This document shows positions 1 through 5,449 of a stretch of DNA of 6,181 bases, one piece after another. The stretch's first letter is position 1, and every line of letters begins with the position of its first letter. Under the pieces are notes generated by a model that saw only the letters and a program-made list of their open reading frames with translations, did no database searches and was not told where the DNA came from. Location of the stretch: positions 1 through 6,181 of the forward strand of contig JAPUJS010000361.1 in assembly GCA_027296045.1 (NCBI GenBank). Reading direction: 5' to 3'. This DNA is from a bacterium (GTDB taxonomy: Bacteria; Latescibacterota; UBA2968). The translations under genes were made by a program, and so were the position numbers.

Positions 1-2
1 TC

Positions 3-773
3 GTTTCCGGCGAGATTGCCCACGCCGATCTGTTCGGTGAGGATTTTTATACCCTCTTTTATGGTGCCTGCTTTGACCGGGGGCGATCCCGGGAGACCTA
101 TCGGAAAGATGCGAAGTTTATCTGGTTTGAGAAGGCCCTGGATCTCATCGAGCAAAGGGTTTCACCGGGAGCGCTGCTCGAGGTGGGTTGTGCCACAGGA
201 TTTTTTCTGGATTATGCGCGGACCCGGGGCTGGGCGGTTCAGGGTGTGGAGGTGTCGGAGTATGCAGCGGGAGAAGCAGCGCGAATTTATGACCTGGATG
301 TATTTTGGGGCGATATTCGGGAGGCAGACTTTGCACCGAACCGTTTTGATGCGGTGGCCCTTTTCGACGTGGTGGAGCACGTGCTGGATCCGGTGAGCTT
401 TTTGGAGGCTGTTTTGCGGGTGCTCAAACCGGGGGGGCAACTGGTTCTCATTACGGATAATGATGCCAGTTTGATTGCAGGGCTTACGGGGATGTGCTAT
501 CGGATGTCTTTCGGACAGGTTCATTATCCGTGTGCCCGGGCGTATCCGATTTTCAACGTTTCTTATTTTAGCGGTTCTTTGTTGAAGGAGTTGTTGGAAC
601 GATTGGGTTTTGAGGTTGTTTATACGGAAAAAATGGATCAGGCCGTTTCGAGGACCCGGGTTTCTGGCTGGGGAGAACGAGTGGTACTTCACACCCTTTA
701 CGGGCTGGGACGGATGTTGAACGCCCAGTATCAGATTTTTCTCGTTTGTCAAAAAGCAAAGCTTGAAGAATAG
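3..773 (+). CDS. Class I SAM-dependent methyltransferase (3' part, start outside window)
   Basis: The reading frame is open from the left edge to the TAG at 771-773, giving 256 visible residues; the true start lies upstream. The fold is a Rossmann-type methyltransferase (UbiG / Methyltransf_23-like) that would transfer a methyl group from S-adenosylmethionine. Motif I is E-V-G-C-A-T-G at visible residues 60-66. The acidic end of strand 2 is GVEVSE (about 81-86), DVVEH follows at 122-126, and the post-motif LKPGG is at 141-145. The C-terminal part, with the pattern 'FSGSLLKELLERLGFEV', is typical of the substrate-side region in small-molecule or sugar methyltransferases. GTG at 183 could serve as a start, but it falls inside motif I and would destroy the SAM site, so it is rejected. 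The substrate cannot be told from sequence. Such enzymes are common in cell-surface polysaccharide clusters, but the neighbour that would show this is outside the window. Confidence 0.9.
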   Translation, partial: VSGEIAHADLFGEDFYTLFYGACFDRGRSRETYRKDAKFIWFEKALDLIEQRVSPGALLEVGCATGFFLDYARTRGWAVQGVEVSEYAAGEAARIYDLDVFWGDIREADFAPNRFDAVALFDVVEHVLDPVSFLEAVLRVLKPGGQLVLITDNDASLIAGLTGMCYRMSFGQVHYPCARAYPIFNVSYFSGSLLKELLERLGFEVVYTEKMDQAVSRTRVSGWGERVVLHTLYGLGRMLNAQYQIFLVCQKAKLEE

Positions 774-843
774 AAAACCGGACGGGCCCAATACCAGACG
801 TGAACAGTTCCGAACAAAGGTGAAATGCAAAACTGAAATGAGT

Positions 844-884
844 AACGGGGAGACATCGATTTAGCGATGCTCCCCGTTGATTTT
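844..884 (+). terminator. Likely intrinsic terminator of the methyltransferase gene
   Basis: The left arm 844-858 (AACGGGGAGACATCG) pairs with the right arm 865-878 (CGATGCTCCCCGTT), with one bulged A and a 6-base loop. A short T-rich run follows (GATTTTATT). It lies about 70 bases after the methyltransferase stop. The stem is strong, but the T-tract is only moderate and begins two bases after the stem. Confidence 0.75.
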
Positions 885-931
885 ATTGTACTGATGAAAG
901 AGAGTCCAATCAAAATGTGATGAGAGGGACC

Positions 932-955
932 AATTTTCCCTTCGCAGGGAAAATT
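932..955. repeat. Perfect 10-bp inverted repeat (hairpin)
   Basis: AATTTTCCCT (932-941) and AGGGAAAATT (946-955) are exact reverse complements around the tetraloop TCGC. On the plus strand it is followed by AATCTATTTT, a weak T-tract. On the minus strand no T-run follows, so a terminator for the toxin relic on that strand is poorly supported. It may be a second, weaker terminator or a stray palindrome. The rest of 774-1000 shows no gene. Confidence 0.6.
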
Positions 956-1000
956 AATCTATTTTAACAAGTATTTAAGCGGATAATAAGGGTAGATTTG

Positions 1001-1247
1001 TTATGCGATGTTGTGTTGCGCAACGAACTCGGCTGGAGACAGGATTGCGTGCTTCTGCCTGTGAAGGAGGAAAGAGATTGAATATGTGCGGGCGGTGCAA
1101 AACCTCGTCTGTTTTAATGATAATGGCGTGGGAAGTGATAACGTTCAACTGGTTACGTCGCCACGCAACTTGAATTCGGCCAGGTGGGTTACGCCTGTTG
1201 ATGAGACCACTCACCAACACATTAACATCAAGGACTACTCTGGGCAT
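1001..1247 (-). pseudogene. Remnant of a PIN-domain toxin (COG1569-like, VapC-type) with internal deletion
   Basis: ATG at 1247-1245 opens a frame beginning MPRVVLDVNVLVSGLI, then PPGRIQ..AWRR, NVITS and EVLHRPHI. This matches the N-terminal pattern of the PIN-family toxins annotated 'putative toxin-antitoxin system toxin component', including the first catalytic aspartate (D7). Such proteins are usually about 135-145 residues. Here the similarity stops near residue 56, and the frame runs on with unrelated sequence to a stop at 975. In the +1 frame, ILSPAEFVAQHNIA (about 1045-1004) ends at a TAA (1003-1001). It resembles the usual C-terminal 'I-[LV]-[ST]-P-x-E-F' motif of this family. The simplest reading is an internal deletion with a frame change that removed the middle of the PIN domain and its other acidic residues, so no RNase activity is expected. 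The gene starts 4 bases after the antitoxin stop, as in a functional toxin-antitoxin operon. Confidence 0.65.
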
Positions 1248-1251
1248 ACGA

Positions 1252-1500
1252 TCAGGAAGTTTGACGTTTTTTTTGAGCTTCGGCTTTTACTTCACCTATT
1301 GCTTTCTCGACTTGAGCATCGAGAAAATCTGGATCGTAGCCTTTGAGATCTTCATCTACCTTGTCAAAAATGGCAAAATCGGCTTCCCGCTGACGCAGGT
1401 AGGCTTGGTAGGATTCGTAGCGTTCAATGGGCAGCACGACTGCGACCGGTCGATCCCGCTCGTCTTGAACAATGCATTCCTCTTTTTTCTTACGGGCTGA
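1252..1500 (-). pseudogene. Antitoxin remnant (Phd/YefM-like), N-terminally truncated
   Basis: The frame ending at TGA (1254-1252) encodes RPVAVVLPIERYESY, then YQAYLRQREADFAIFDKV and an acidic/basic helical tail (VEKAIGEVKAEAQKK). This is the end of a Phd/YefM-type DNA-binding fold ('G.PVAVL.P.E.Y') plus the toxin-wrapping C-terminal segment. GTG at 1437-1435 could start a 61-residue protein, but it cuts into the conserved PVAVVLP strand. The frame stays open upstream to about 1615, yet it has no ATG and turns into AT-rich sequence without family features. The DNA-binding N-terminus (about 30 residues) therefore appears lost. The stop lies 4 bases before the toxin ATG, showing the original antitoxin-toxin order. 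A short functional C-terminal antitoxin from the GTG cannot be excluded. Confidence 0.6.
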
Positions 1501-1531
1501 AAATACTCTGTAATATATTGTTAATAAAAGG

Positions 1532-1560
1532 TTAATTCTGTGCGCAAAAAATAGTATATT
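1532..1560 (+). promoter_or_regulatory. Weak sigma-70-like promoter candidate in AT-rich gap
   Basis: TTAATT (1532-1537) and TATATT (1555-1560) are separated by 17 bases. They could drive the AlbA_2 gene with a leader of about 150 bases. The -35 match is poor and the region (about 1500-1720) is AT-rich, so chance matches are likely. No other gene or structure was seen between 1501 and 1719. Confidence 0.2.
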
Positions 1561-1719
1561 ATGCCGGTTCTCTGCAAAGGGGCAAGCATTACAGATCCTC
1601 TTGGAAACAGCATCTCATAGAAAATTTCCAATGCTTTCACTTTTGATATTTATTTCGTATTTTTACCGTGCGAGTATCAGAGTGAAAAGAGTACCAGTTG
1701 GAAAGTTTAGAGGAAATCC

Positions 1720-2943
1720 ATGCTAAAGACGGAACTCTCAGAATTAATTCGGAACGGGGAAAACTCTGGCGTTGAGTTCAAGCGCGATAATGTTCATACG
1801 GACAGTTTGGCAACGGAAATTGTCGCGCTTCTCAACCTGGAGGGCGGACATATTCTCCTGGGTGTTGAGGACGACGGGCAAGTGACCGGCCTGACTCGCA
1901 ATGCCAGAGCAGCAGAAGAGTGGGTGATGAGTGTCTGCCGTGACCGGGTGCAGCCACCTGTGATTCCTTATTGGGAAACCGTACTGTGGGAAGGTTCGAC
2001 GATTATCGGTATGATCACCTTGCCTGCCGATAGTCCAGATAAACCCTACAAGGCCAGGCGAGGGTCGGCATGGGTTACGTTTGTTCGGGTGGGCAGCACG
2101 TCCCGAGAGGCCTCCAGAGAAGAGGAGGCCCGACTCTATCAGGCGTCTCACTTGATGCGCTATGACATCAAACCGGTTGCAGGCACCGGCTTAGACAGCC
2201 TGGATTGGAAACGCATCGAGAACTATTTTCAGAATATTCTTCAGCAGGATTGTCCGCCATTGGATGACGATGCCGCCTGGACGGAAATTCTTCTCAATAC
2301 AGATATTTTGATTGAGGACCGGGGACATGTGATTGCGACTGTGAGCGGACTTTTGCTCTTTGGCAACACGCCGAATCGATTCTTACCCCAGGCGGGCATT
2401 ACAGCGACAGCTTATTCGGAAAAAGAAAAGGACTATGCAACGGTGGATGAAGAGAATATCCGGGGACCGTTGGTGTCCGTCTTTTCTGAAAGCGGTGACC
2501 TGCTGAAAAAGGGCGCAATCGATAATGCCCTGGATTTTGCTGCTCGCAACATGGGCACGACTGCCTGGCTGGAAGGAGGACGTCGGCAGAGAAAGAAGGC
2601 CTTTCCTGAGGAAACTGTACGGGAAGCTGTCGTTAATGCAGTGGCCCATCGGGATTATACCATTACGGTAACCGATATCGAATTGTCGCTCTACAGTGAT
2701 CGCCTGGAGGTGATTTCTCCCGGTCGTTTGCCGAACACGGTTACGGTTGAAAAGATGAAACAGGGATATCGAGCGGCTCGAAACGAACTGCTCAAGGAGA
2801 TCCTGCGCGATTATGGTTATGTGGAACACCGGGGTATGGGCGTGCGGAACCGCATTCTCCTACCTATGCGTGAGCACAACGGCACGGAGCCCGATCTGAT
2901 CGAAGAAGAGGACCGCTTTACCTTGCGTCTTTGGAAGGACTGA
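1720..2943 (+). CDS. AlbA_2 (Schlafen-like) domain protein with C-terminal GHKL-ATPase-like domain
   Basis: This complete 407-residue protein begins at an ATG preceded by an AGAGGAAATCC ribosome-binding site. Residues about 13-135 form an AlbA_2 (Schlafen AlbA_2 / DUF4325-like) domain: SGVEFKRD at 16-23, then a helix, NLEGGHILLGVEDDG at 39-53, and FVRVGS at 121-126. Residues about 295-380 match the HATPase_c_4 type GHKL fold. The N-box-like EETVREAVVNAVAHRDY is at 297-313, the strand and loop DRLEVISPGRLP at 327-338, and a glycine turn HRGMGVRNR at 370-378. The family (COG2865) is annotated as predicted transcriptional regulators or ATP-binding/nucleic-acid-binding proteins, and its biochemical role is unsettled. 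Many members carry a C-terminal winged helix. Here the protein ends about 30 residues after the GHKL core, so that part appears absent. It stands alone between a decayed toxin-antitoxin pair and a terminator. Confidence 0.88.
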   Translation: MLKTELSELIRNGENSGVEFKRDNVHTDSLATEIVALLNLEGGHILLGVEDDGQVTGLTRNARAAEEWVMSVCRDRVQPPVIPYWETVLWEGSTIIGMITLPADSPDKPYKARRGSAWVTFVRVGSTSREASREEEARLYQASHLMRYDIKPVAGTGLDSLDWKRIENYFQNILQQDCPPLDDDAAWTEILLNTDILIEDRGHVIATVSGLLLFGNTPNRFLPQAGITATAYSEKEKDYATVDEENIRGPLVSVFSESGDLLKKGAIDNALDFAARNMGTTAWLEGGRRQRKKAFPEETVREAVVNAVAHRDYTITVTDIELSLYSDRLEVISPGRLPNTVTVEKMKQGYRAARNELLKEILRDYGYVEHRGMGVRNRILLPMREHNGTEPDLIEEEDRFTLRLWKD

Positions 2944-2975
2944 TCCATTATTGCGATTTAAAAGATAGTGCTTAC

Positions 2976-3012
2976 AAAAGAAGCCGTGAGTCAGTTGCTC
3001 ACGGCTTCTTTT
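2976..3012. terminator. Perfect bidirectional intrinsic terminator
   Basis: AAAAGAAGCCGTGAG (2976-2990) and CTCACGGCTTCTTTT (2998-3012) are exact reverse complements around a 7-base loop. The stem is flanked by A- and T-runs on opposite sides, so it can act for both strands. It lies 33 bases after the AlbA_2 gene stop and 17 bases after the stop of the kinase relic on the minus strand. Confidence 0.9.
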
Positions 3013-3029
3013 ATCGCCTGTGGGAGATG

Positions 3030-3122
3030 TCATACGGCCTGATACGTTGTTGGGATTTTCAGAGTAAATGTGCTGCCCTTGCCCACTTCGCTTTCCACTG
3101 TTCCGGAATTAGAAAAAAACCG
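3030..3122 (-). pseudogene. Relic of a sensor histidine kinase C-terminus
   Basis: The minus-strand frame ending at TGA (3032-3030) encodes NSGTVESEVGKGSTFTL then KIPTTYQAV. The core VESEVGKGSTFTLKIP is the classic last strand pair of the HATPase_c domain in histidine kinases ('GG.I.VES..GKGSTF...LP'). Nothing upstream matches the N, G1 or F boxes. Reading upstream in the same frame meets a stop at 3125-3123. Beyond it a further open stretch of 24 codons (MITNPSARG...EELA, 3197-3126) shows no kinase feature. A few residues normally present just before VES also appear missing. The relic keeps the natural stop and a terminator hairpin 17 bases downstream, so it is the stump of a once-complete gene whose front was lost, possibly along with the insertion of the neighbouring repeat element. 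Confidence 0.65.
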
Positions 3123-3197
3123 TCACGCCAATTCTTCCCGAACCTGCGCTTCATTCCAGCGCGGCTGGATGCCACGTGCGCTCGGGTTCGTTATCAT

Positions 3198-3337
3198 GGG
3201 GTAGTGGCCCTCTCCAACATGTGATTACACGTAAGTCATTGATATTTCCAGACTTATGCATTTTCGGCGAATTTGTACAAATCCTTGTTTTATATTGACT
3301 TAATCGGTTACCACATGTACCAGAGGGCCACTACTCC
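3198..3337. mobile_element. MITE-like element with 26-bp terminal inverted repeats
   Basis: Positions 3198-3223 and 3312-3337 are inverted copies that match at 22 of 26 bases, with an uninterrupted core GTAGTGGCCCTCT and a matching ACATGTG at the inner end. Similarity continues further in: TAAGTCA at 3232-3238 recurs inverted at 3296-3302. The 140-bp unit contains no credible gene. No direct target duplication is clear outside the repeats. If the ends are set at GTGGCCCTCT, a TA lies on both sides, as in Tc1/mariner-IS630 type insertion, but the palindrome continues beyond that TA. The element could instead be a large regulatory palindrome or the two ends of a deleted insertion sequence. Confidence 0.6.
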
Positions 3338-3363
3338 TGCTGTTTTATGGGTTTTCCGCTGCA

Positions 3364-3407
3364 TTGCAAAGCCCCGTCTCTTTCTGCAAAGAGACGGGGC
3401 TTTGCAA
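3364..3407. terminator. Perfect 20-bp-stem hairpin, likely terminator of the leftward operon
   Basis: TTGCAAAGCCCCGTCTCTTT (3364-3383) and its exact reverse complement (3388-3407) flank the loop CTGC. The GC-rich core between AAA and TTT runs is the usual shape of an intrinsic terminator. It lies about 75 bases after the dioxygenase stop on the minus strand. The T-tract is only three bases before GC resumes, so termination strength is uncertain; it could also serve plus-strand readthrough. Between 3408 and 3481 there is only a short GGGCC/GGCCC inverted pair of doubtful meaning. Confidence 0.6.
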
Positions 3408-3481
3408 ATGGATGGGTTCTGCGGTTTTCTGCGTTGGGCGGAAGGGCCAGCGGGCAGTTCGGCGGCCCTCAGCGATCCAGC

Positions 3482-4312
3482 CTACCCCGCCGCCTTCCGT
3501 TTTCGTCGCTTTGGTTTTTGACCTGCCATCAACTCCGCCTGATCCCTGGGAGAATAAAAGTAGGCAGCCGCCCGGGCGTTTTCGCCAACATCTCCAAGAA
3601 GGCGACGCTGGCGAGGGGTGCATTTGTCGAGGATTTCAGGTGGCTGGTTTTGAAAGTCAAAGGGGCGGAAACACATCTGACTGTAACAGTAGATGAGGGT
3701 TTTGCGGGCACGTTTTGAGTGATTGGGAGATACCCCATGCCAGAGAGAATGTGCGAAGATGGCGGCATCTCCGGCGTTGGCATTGAGCTGGATCGCACCG
3801 GGTGTGTCGGGGGTAATCGGCTTATCGCCTTCCGGAAAAGGTCGAAGGTGAGAGCCGGGAAACAGCGTGAAATTGCCCTGGTTGGGGCCGGTGACATCGG
3901 TGAGGAAATATTGGATCTTGATCTGGAGGGGCCAGGAGGTTTCGGTCACGCGAATGTGGCGCATTGCGGGGCCCCCATCGGTGTGGATGTAGCCTTTGAA
4001 ATCGGGGTTGGGAACGCGCACGATGGCTTCGGCCATGCTGAGCTGGATGTAGGGGCCCATCAGGTGGAGGATCAGGTCGAAGAGGGCGGGGTGGTCCATC
4101 AGTTGGATAAAGACGTCGCTGTCCGGCAGGAGATTCCGGCGGTCCATGCCATTTGCCGGATGGGCGTTGCGGGTAACGTGTTTTCGATAGAGGCGGTTGA
4201 TCTCACGGATCAGTGTTTGGACCTTCTTTTTGGACAACACGTTTTTCAATACCAGGTAGCCATCGATGGCCCATTGTTCCTGTTGTGCTTCCGTGAGGGT
4301 AGTATAGGTCAC
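3482..4312 (-). CDS. Phytanoyl-CoA dioxygenase (PhyH) family Fe(II)/2-oxoglutarate oxygenase
   Basis: This 276-residue protein is of normal length for the family. The N-terminus carries the PhyH opening (QEQWAIDGYLVLKNVLS, residues about 11-27). The iron site is H110-x-D112 in GYIHTDGG plus the distal H192 in HSLWHGVSPN. R203, in RARKTLIY, is the expected 2-oxoglutarate carboxylate binder. The strand QIKIQYFLTDVTGPNQGNFTLFPGSH (130-155) is the typical double-stranded beta-helix centre. The enzyme should hydroxylate an organic substrate using O2 and 2-oxoglutarate; in bacteria the family is broad and the substrate cannot be named. The C-terminus is a basic tail (PKRRKRKAAG). The start ATG (4312-4310) has AAAGGA 7 bases upstream, just after the GTPase stop; the 11-bp gap implies co-transcription with that gene. 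Confidence 0.92.
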   Translation of the reverse strand: MTYTTLTEAQQEQWAIDGYLVLKNVLSKKKVQTLIREINRLYRKHVTRNAHPANGMDRRNLLPDSDVFIQLMDHPALFDLILHLMGPYIQLSMAEAIVRVPNPDFKGYIHTDGGPAMRHIRVTETSWPLQIKIQYFLTDVTGPNQGNFTLFPGSHLRPFPEGDKPITPDTPGAIQLNANAGDAAIFAHSLWHGVSPNHSKRARKTLIYCYSQMCFRPFDFQNQPPEILDKCTPRQRRLLGDVGENARAAAYFYSPRDQAELMAGQKPKRRKRKAAG

Positions 4313-4323
4313 GGCGATTTCCT

Positions 4324-5316
4324 TTAATGGAGTTCGATGACGTCTTCGTCGGATACCACATGATCCTGTTTGACCTGCTGGCCGTCGTATTTGTCGGCAC
4401 CCCAGATGCGGGCGAATCGGAGGTTTTCAGAGAAATCCCGGTGTACTGTTTCGGCAACTTCAAACACGGTGCTGCCAATGGGCAGGGTGTAGGGTTGGTC
4501 CATGTCAGGTTGTTTGCCGGGGGCTTTGGTGTAGATGCGGAGGACATGGAGGGCTTCGAAGAGTTTTTCCGGCAGGGTTTCGGTATTGTGACCGGACTGG
4601 ACGGAAAGCGTGAGGATCGGGAAGTCGTCCCCGTATTCTTCCTGGAGGGAGGCCAATCCCGATTCGGCGTTTGGGGCGTCGAACTTGGTGGCGACAAGGT
4701 AGGTGGGCTTGATCGCCGTGGACAGGTCCGGGCTTTCGGTCTCCCGGTCTCCGGTCAGGAGAAGGTGTTTTTCTTCCAGCAGGGAGGTGAGTTCCAGCAC
4801 TTGCTCTTCGGGGGCTGGCTGGGAGAGGTCCACGACCAGGAGGACCAGGTCGGTGTTGCGGATGATGTTGAAGGCCCAGTATTCGGTGTGTTCCGGCGAT
4901 ACGGGAGGCATGTCAACAAGCTGGATCTGGATGTTTTCGAAGTGCATCATGCCGGAGGTCGGTTTGAAGGTGGCAAATGGATAGTCGGTGGGCTCCACCT
5001 GGGCTTTGGTAAAGTGAGCGACGATACTGGTTTTGCCGGCGTTGGGCAATCCCACCAGGACGACCTGGCCGGCACCCTGTTTGTCGACTTTGTCCAGGGT
5101 GGAAGACGTTTTGGCCCCTTTCTTTTTTCCCTCCTGGAGTTCCTTTTTGTGCTGAGAGAGGCGCTTTCGGTGGTCTGCCCGCAGGTGATCGGTGCCCTTG
5201 TGTTTGGGCATGATCCGCATCATTTCTTCGAGGGCTTCGATTTTGTCTTCCGGAGAGATGGCTTCCCGGTAGCGCTGTTCGGCCCGGTGGTAGTCAGGAG
5301 GCAGGTTGGCTGGCAT
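4324..5316 (-). CDS. DRG/Obg-type GTPase with C-terminal TGS domain
   Basis: The 330-residue protein begins with a charged helical region (about 10-75; EDKIEALEEMMRIMPKHKGTDHLRADHRKRL) resembling the DRG N-terminus, followed by a lysine-rich linker (GKKKGAK). The G domain carries G1 GLPNAGKT (89-96), a G2-region YPFATFKPTSG (112-122) as in Obg/DRG proteins, G3 DMPP (135-138) and G4 TKFD (210-213). The TGS domain spans about 262-330 (YTLPIGSTVFEVAETVHRDF ... DHVVSDEDVIELH). G3 departs from DxxG, and G4 has T in place of the usual N, so nucleotide preference or hydrolysis may differ from classic Obg. DRG proteins act with ribosomes in archaea and eukaryotes; a similar role here is inference. 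The ATG at 5316-5314 has no clear Shine-Dalgarno motif. It lies 133 bp after the TIM-barrel stop and 11 bp before the dioxygenase gene. Confidence 0.9.
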   Translation of the reverse strand: MPANLPPDYHRAEQRYREAISPEDKIEALEEMMRIMPKHKGTDHLRADHRKRLSQHKKELQEGKKKGAKTSSTLDKVDKQGAGQVVLVGLPNAGKTSIVAHFTKAQVEPTDYPFATFKPTSGMMHFENIQIQLVDMPPVSPEHTEYWAFNIIRNTDLVLLVVDLSQPAPEEQVLELTSLLEEKHLLLTGDRETESPDLSTAIKPTYLVATKFDAPNAESGLASLQEEYGDDFPILTLSVQSGHNTETLPEKLFEALHVLRIYTKAPGKQPDMDQPYTLPIGSTVFEVAETVHRDFSENLRFARIWGADKYDGQQVKQDHVVSDEDVIELH

Positions 5317-5449
5317 GGTTGGGTGTCGGTGTTTTAAATTTTTTTGAAATTTGGCCTTGTATCAATCCCTGACGCTTTGCATCGGGTACAATCGGTGCAG
5401 GATCTTGACGCATATTGCCCTTGAGAAAGCGGTTGTGGAAAGACAGGGT
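5317..5449 (-). other. 133-bp intergenic gap before the GTPase gene
   Basis: The gap is AT-rich next to the GTPase start (an A/T run at about 5334-5350, minus strand AAAAAAATTTAAAA). Minus-strand TTGATA is present near 5363-5358, but no well-spaced -10 box follows. No strong terminator hairpin for the TIM-barrel gene was seen. The gap is large enough for a separate promoter, so it is open whether the TIM-barrel gene belongs to the same operon. Confidence 0.4.

Noticed and set aside
162..830. Minus-strand open frame of 222 codons
   Set aside because: It is antisense to the methyltransferase, which has intact SAM motifs, and its end runs into the intergenic gap without a domain.
3440..3472. 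GGGCC/GGCCC inverted pair after the dioxygenase stop
   Set aside because: Only six bases pair around a long loop in GC-rich sequence, and there is no T-tract; it is likely chance.
2931..3521. Short plus-strand frames across the intergenic region
   Set aside because: They run through the terminator, the kinase relic (read on the other strand), the inverted-repeat element and the 20-bp hairpin, and have no ribosome-binding site or domain.
3719..4327. Plus-strand open frame of 202 codons
   Set aside because: It is a mirror of the dioxygenase gene, whose iron-binding residues are read on the minus strand.
4327..5337. Long plus-strand open frame of 336 codons opposite the GTPase gene
   Set aside because: It is the antisense of a gene with clear G-domain and TGS motifs, it has a glycine/phenylalanine-rich composition typical of shadow frames, and no domain is recognisable.
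5380..5399. Small GCATCG...CGGTGC stem in the gap before the GTPase gene
   Set aside because: It needs a wobble pair on the plus strand and has a mismatch on the minus strand, where the genes are transcribed.
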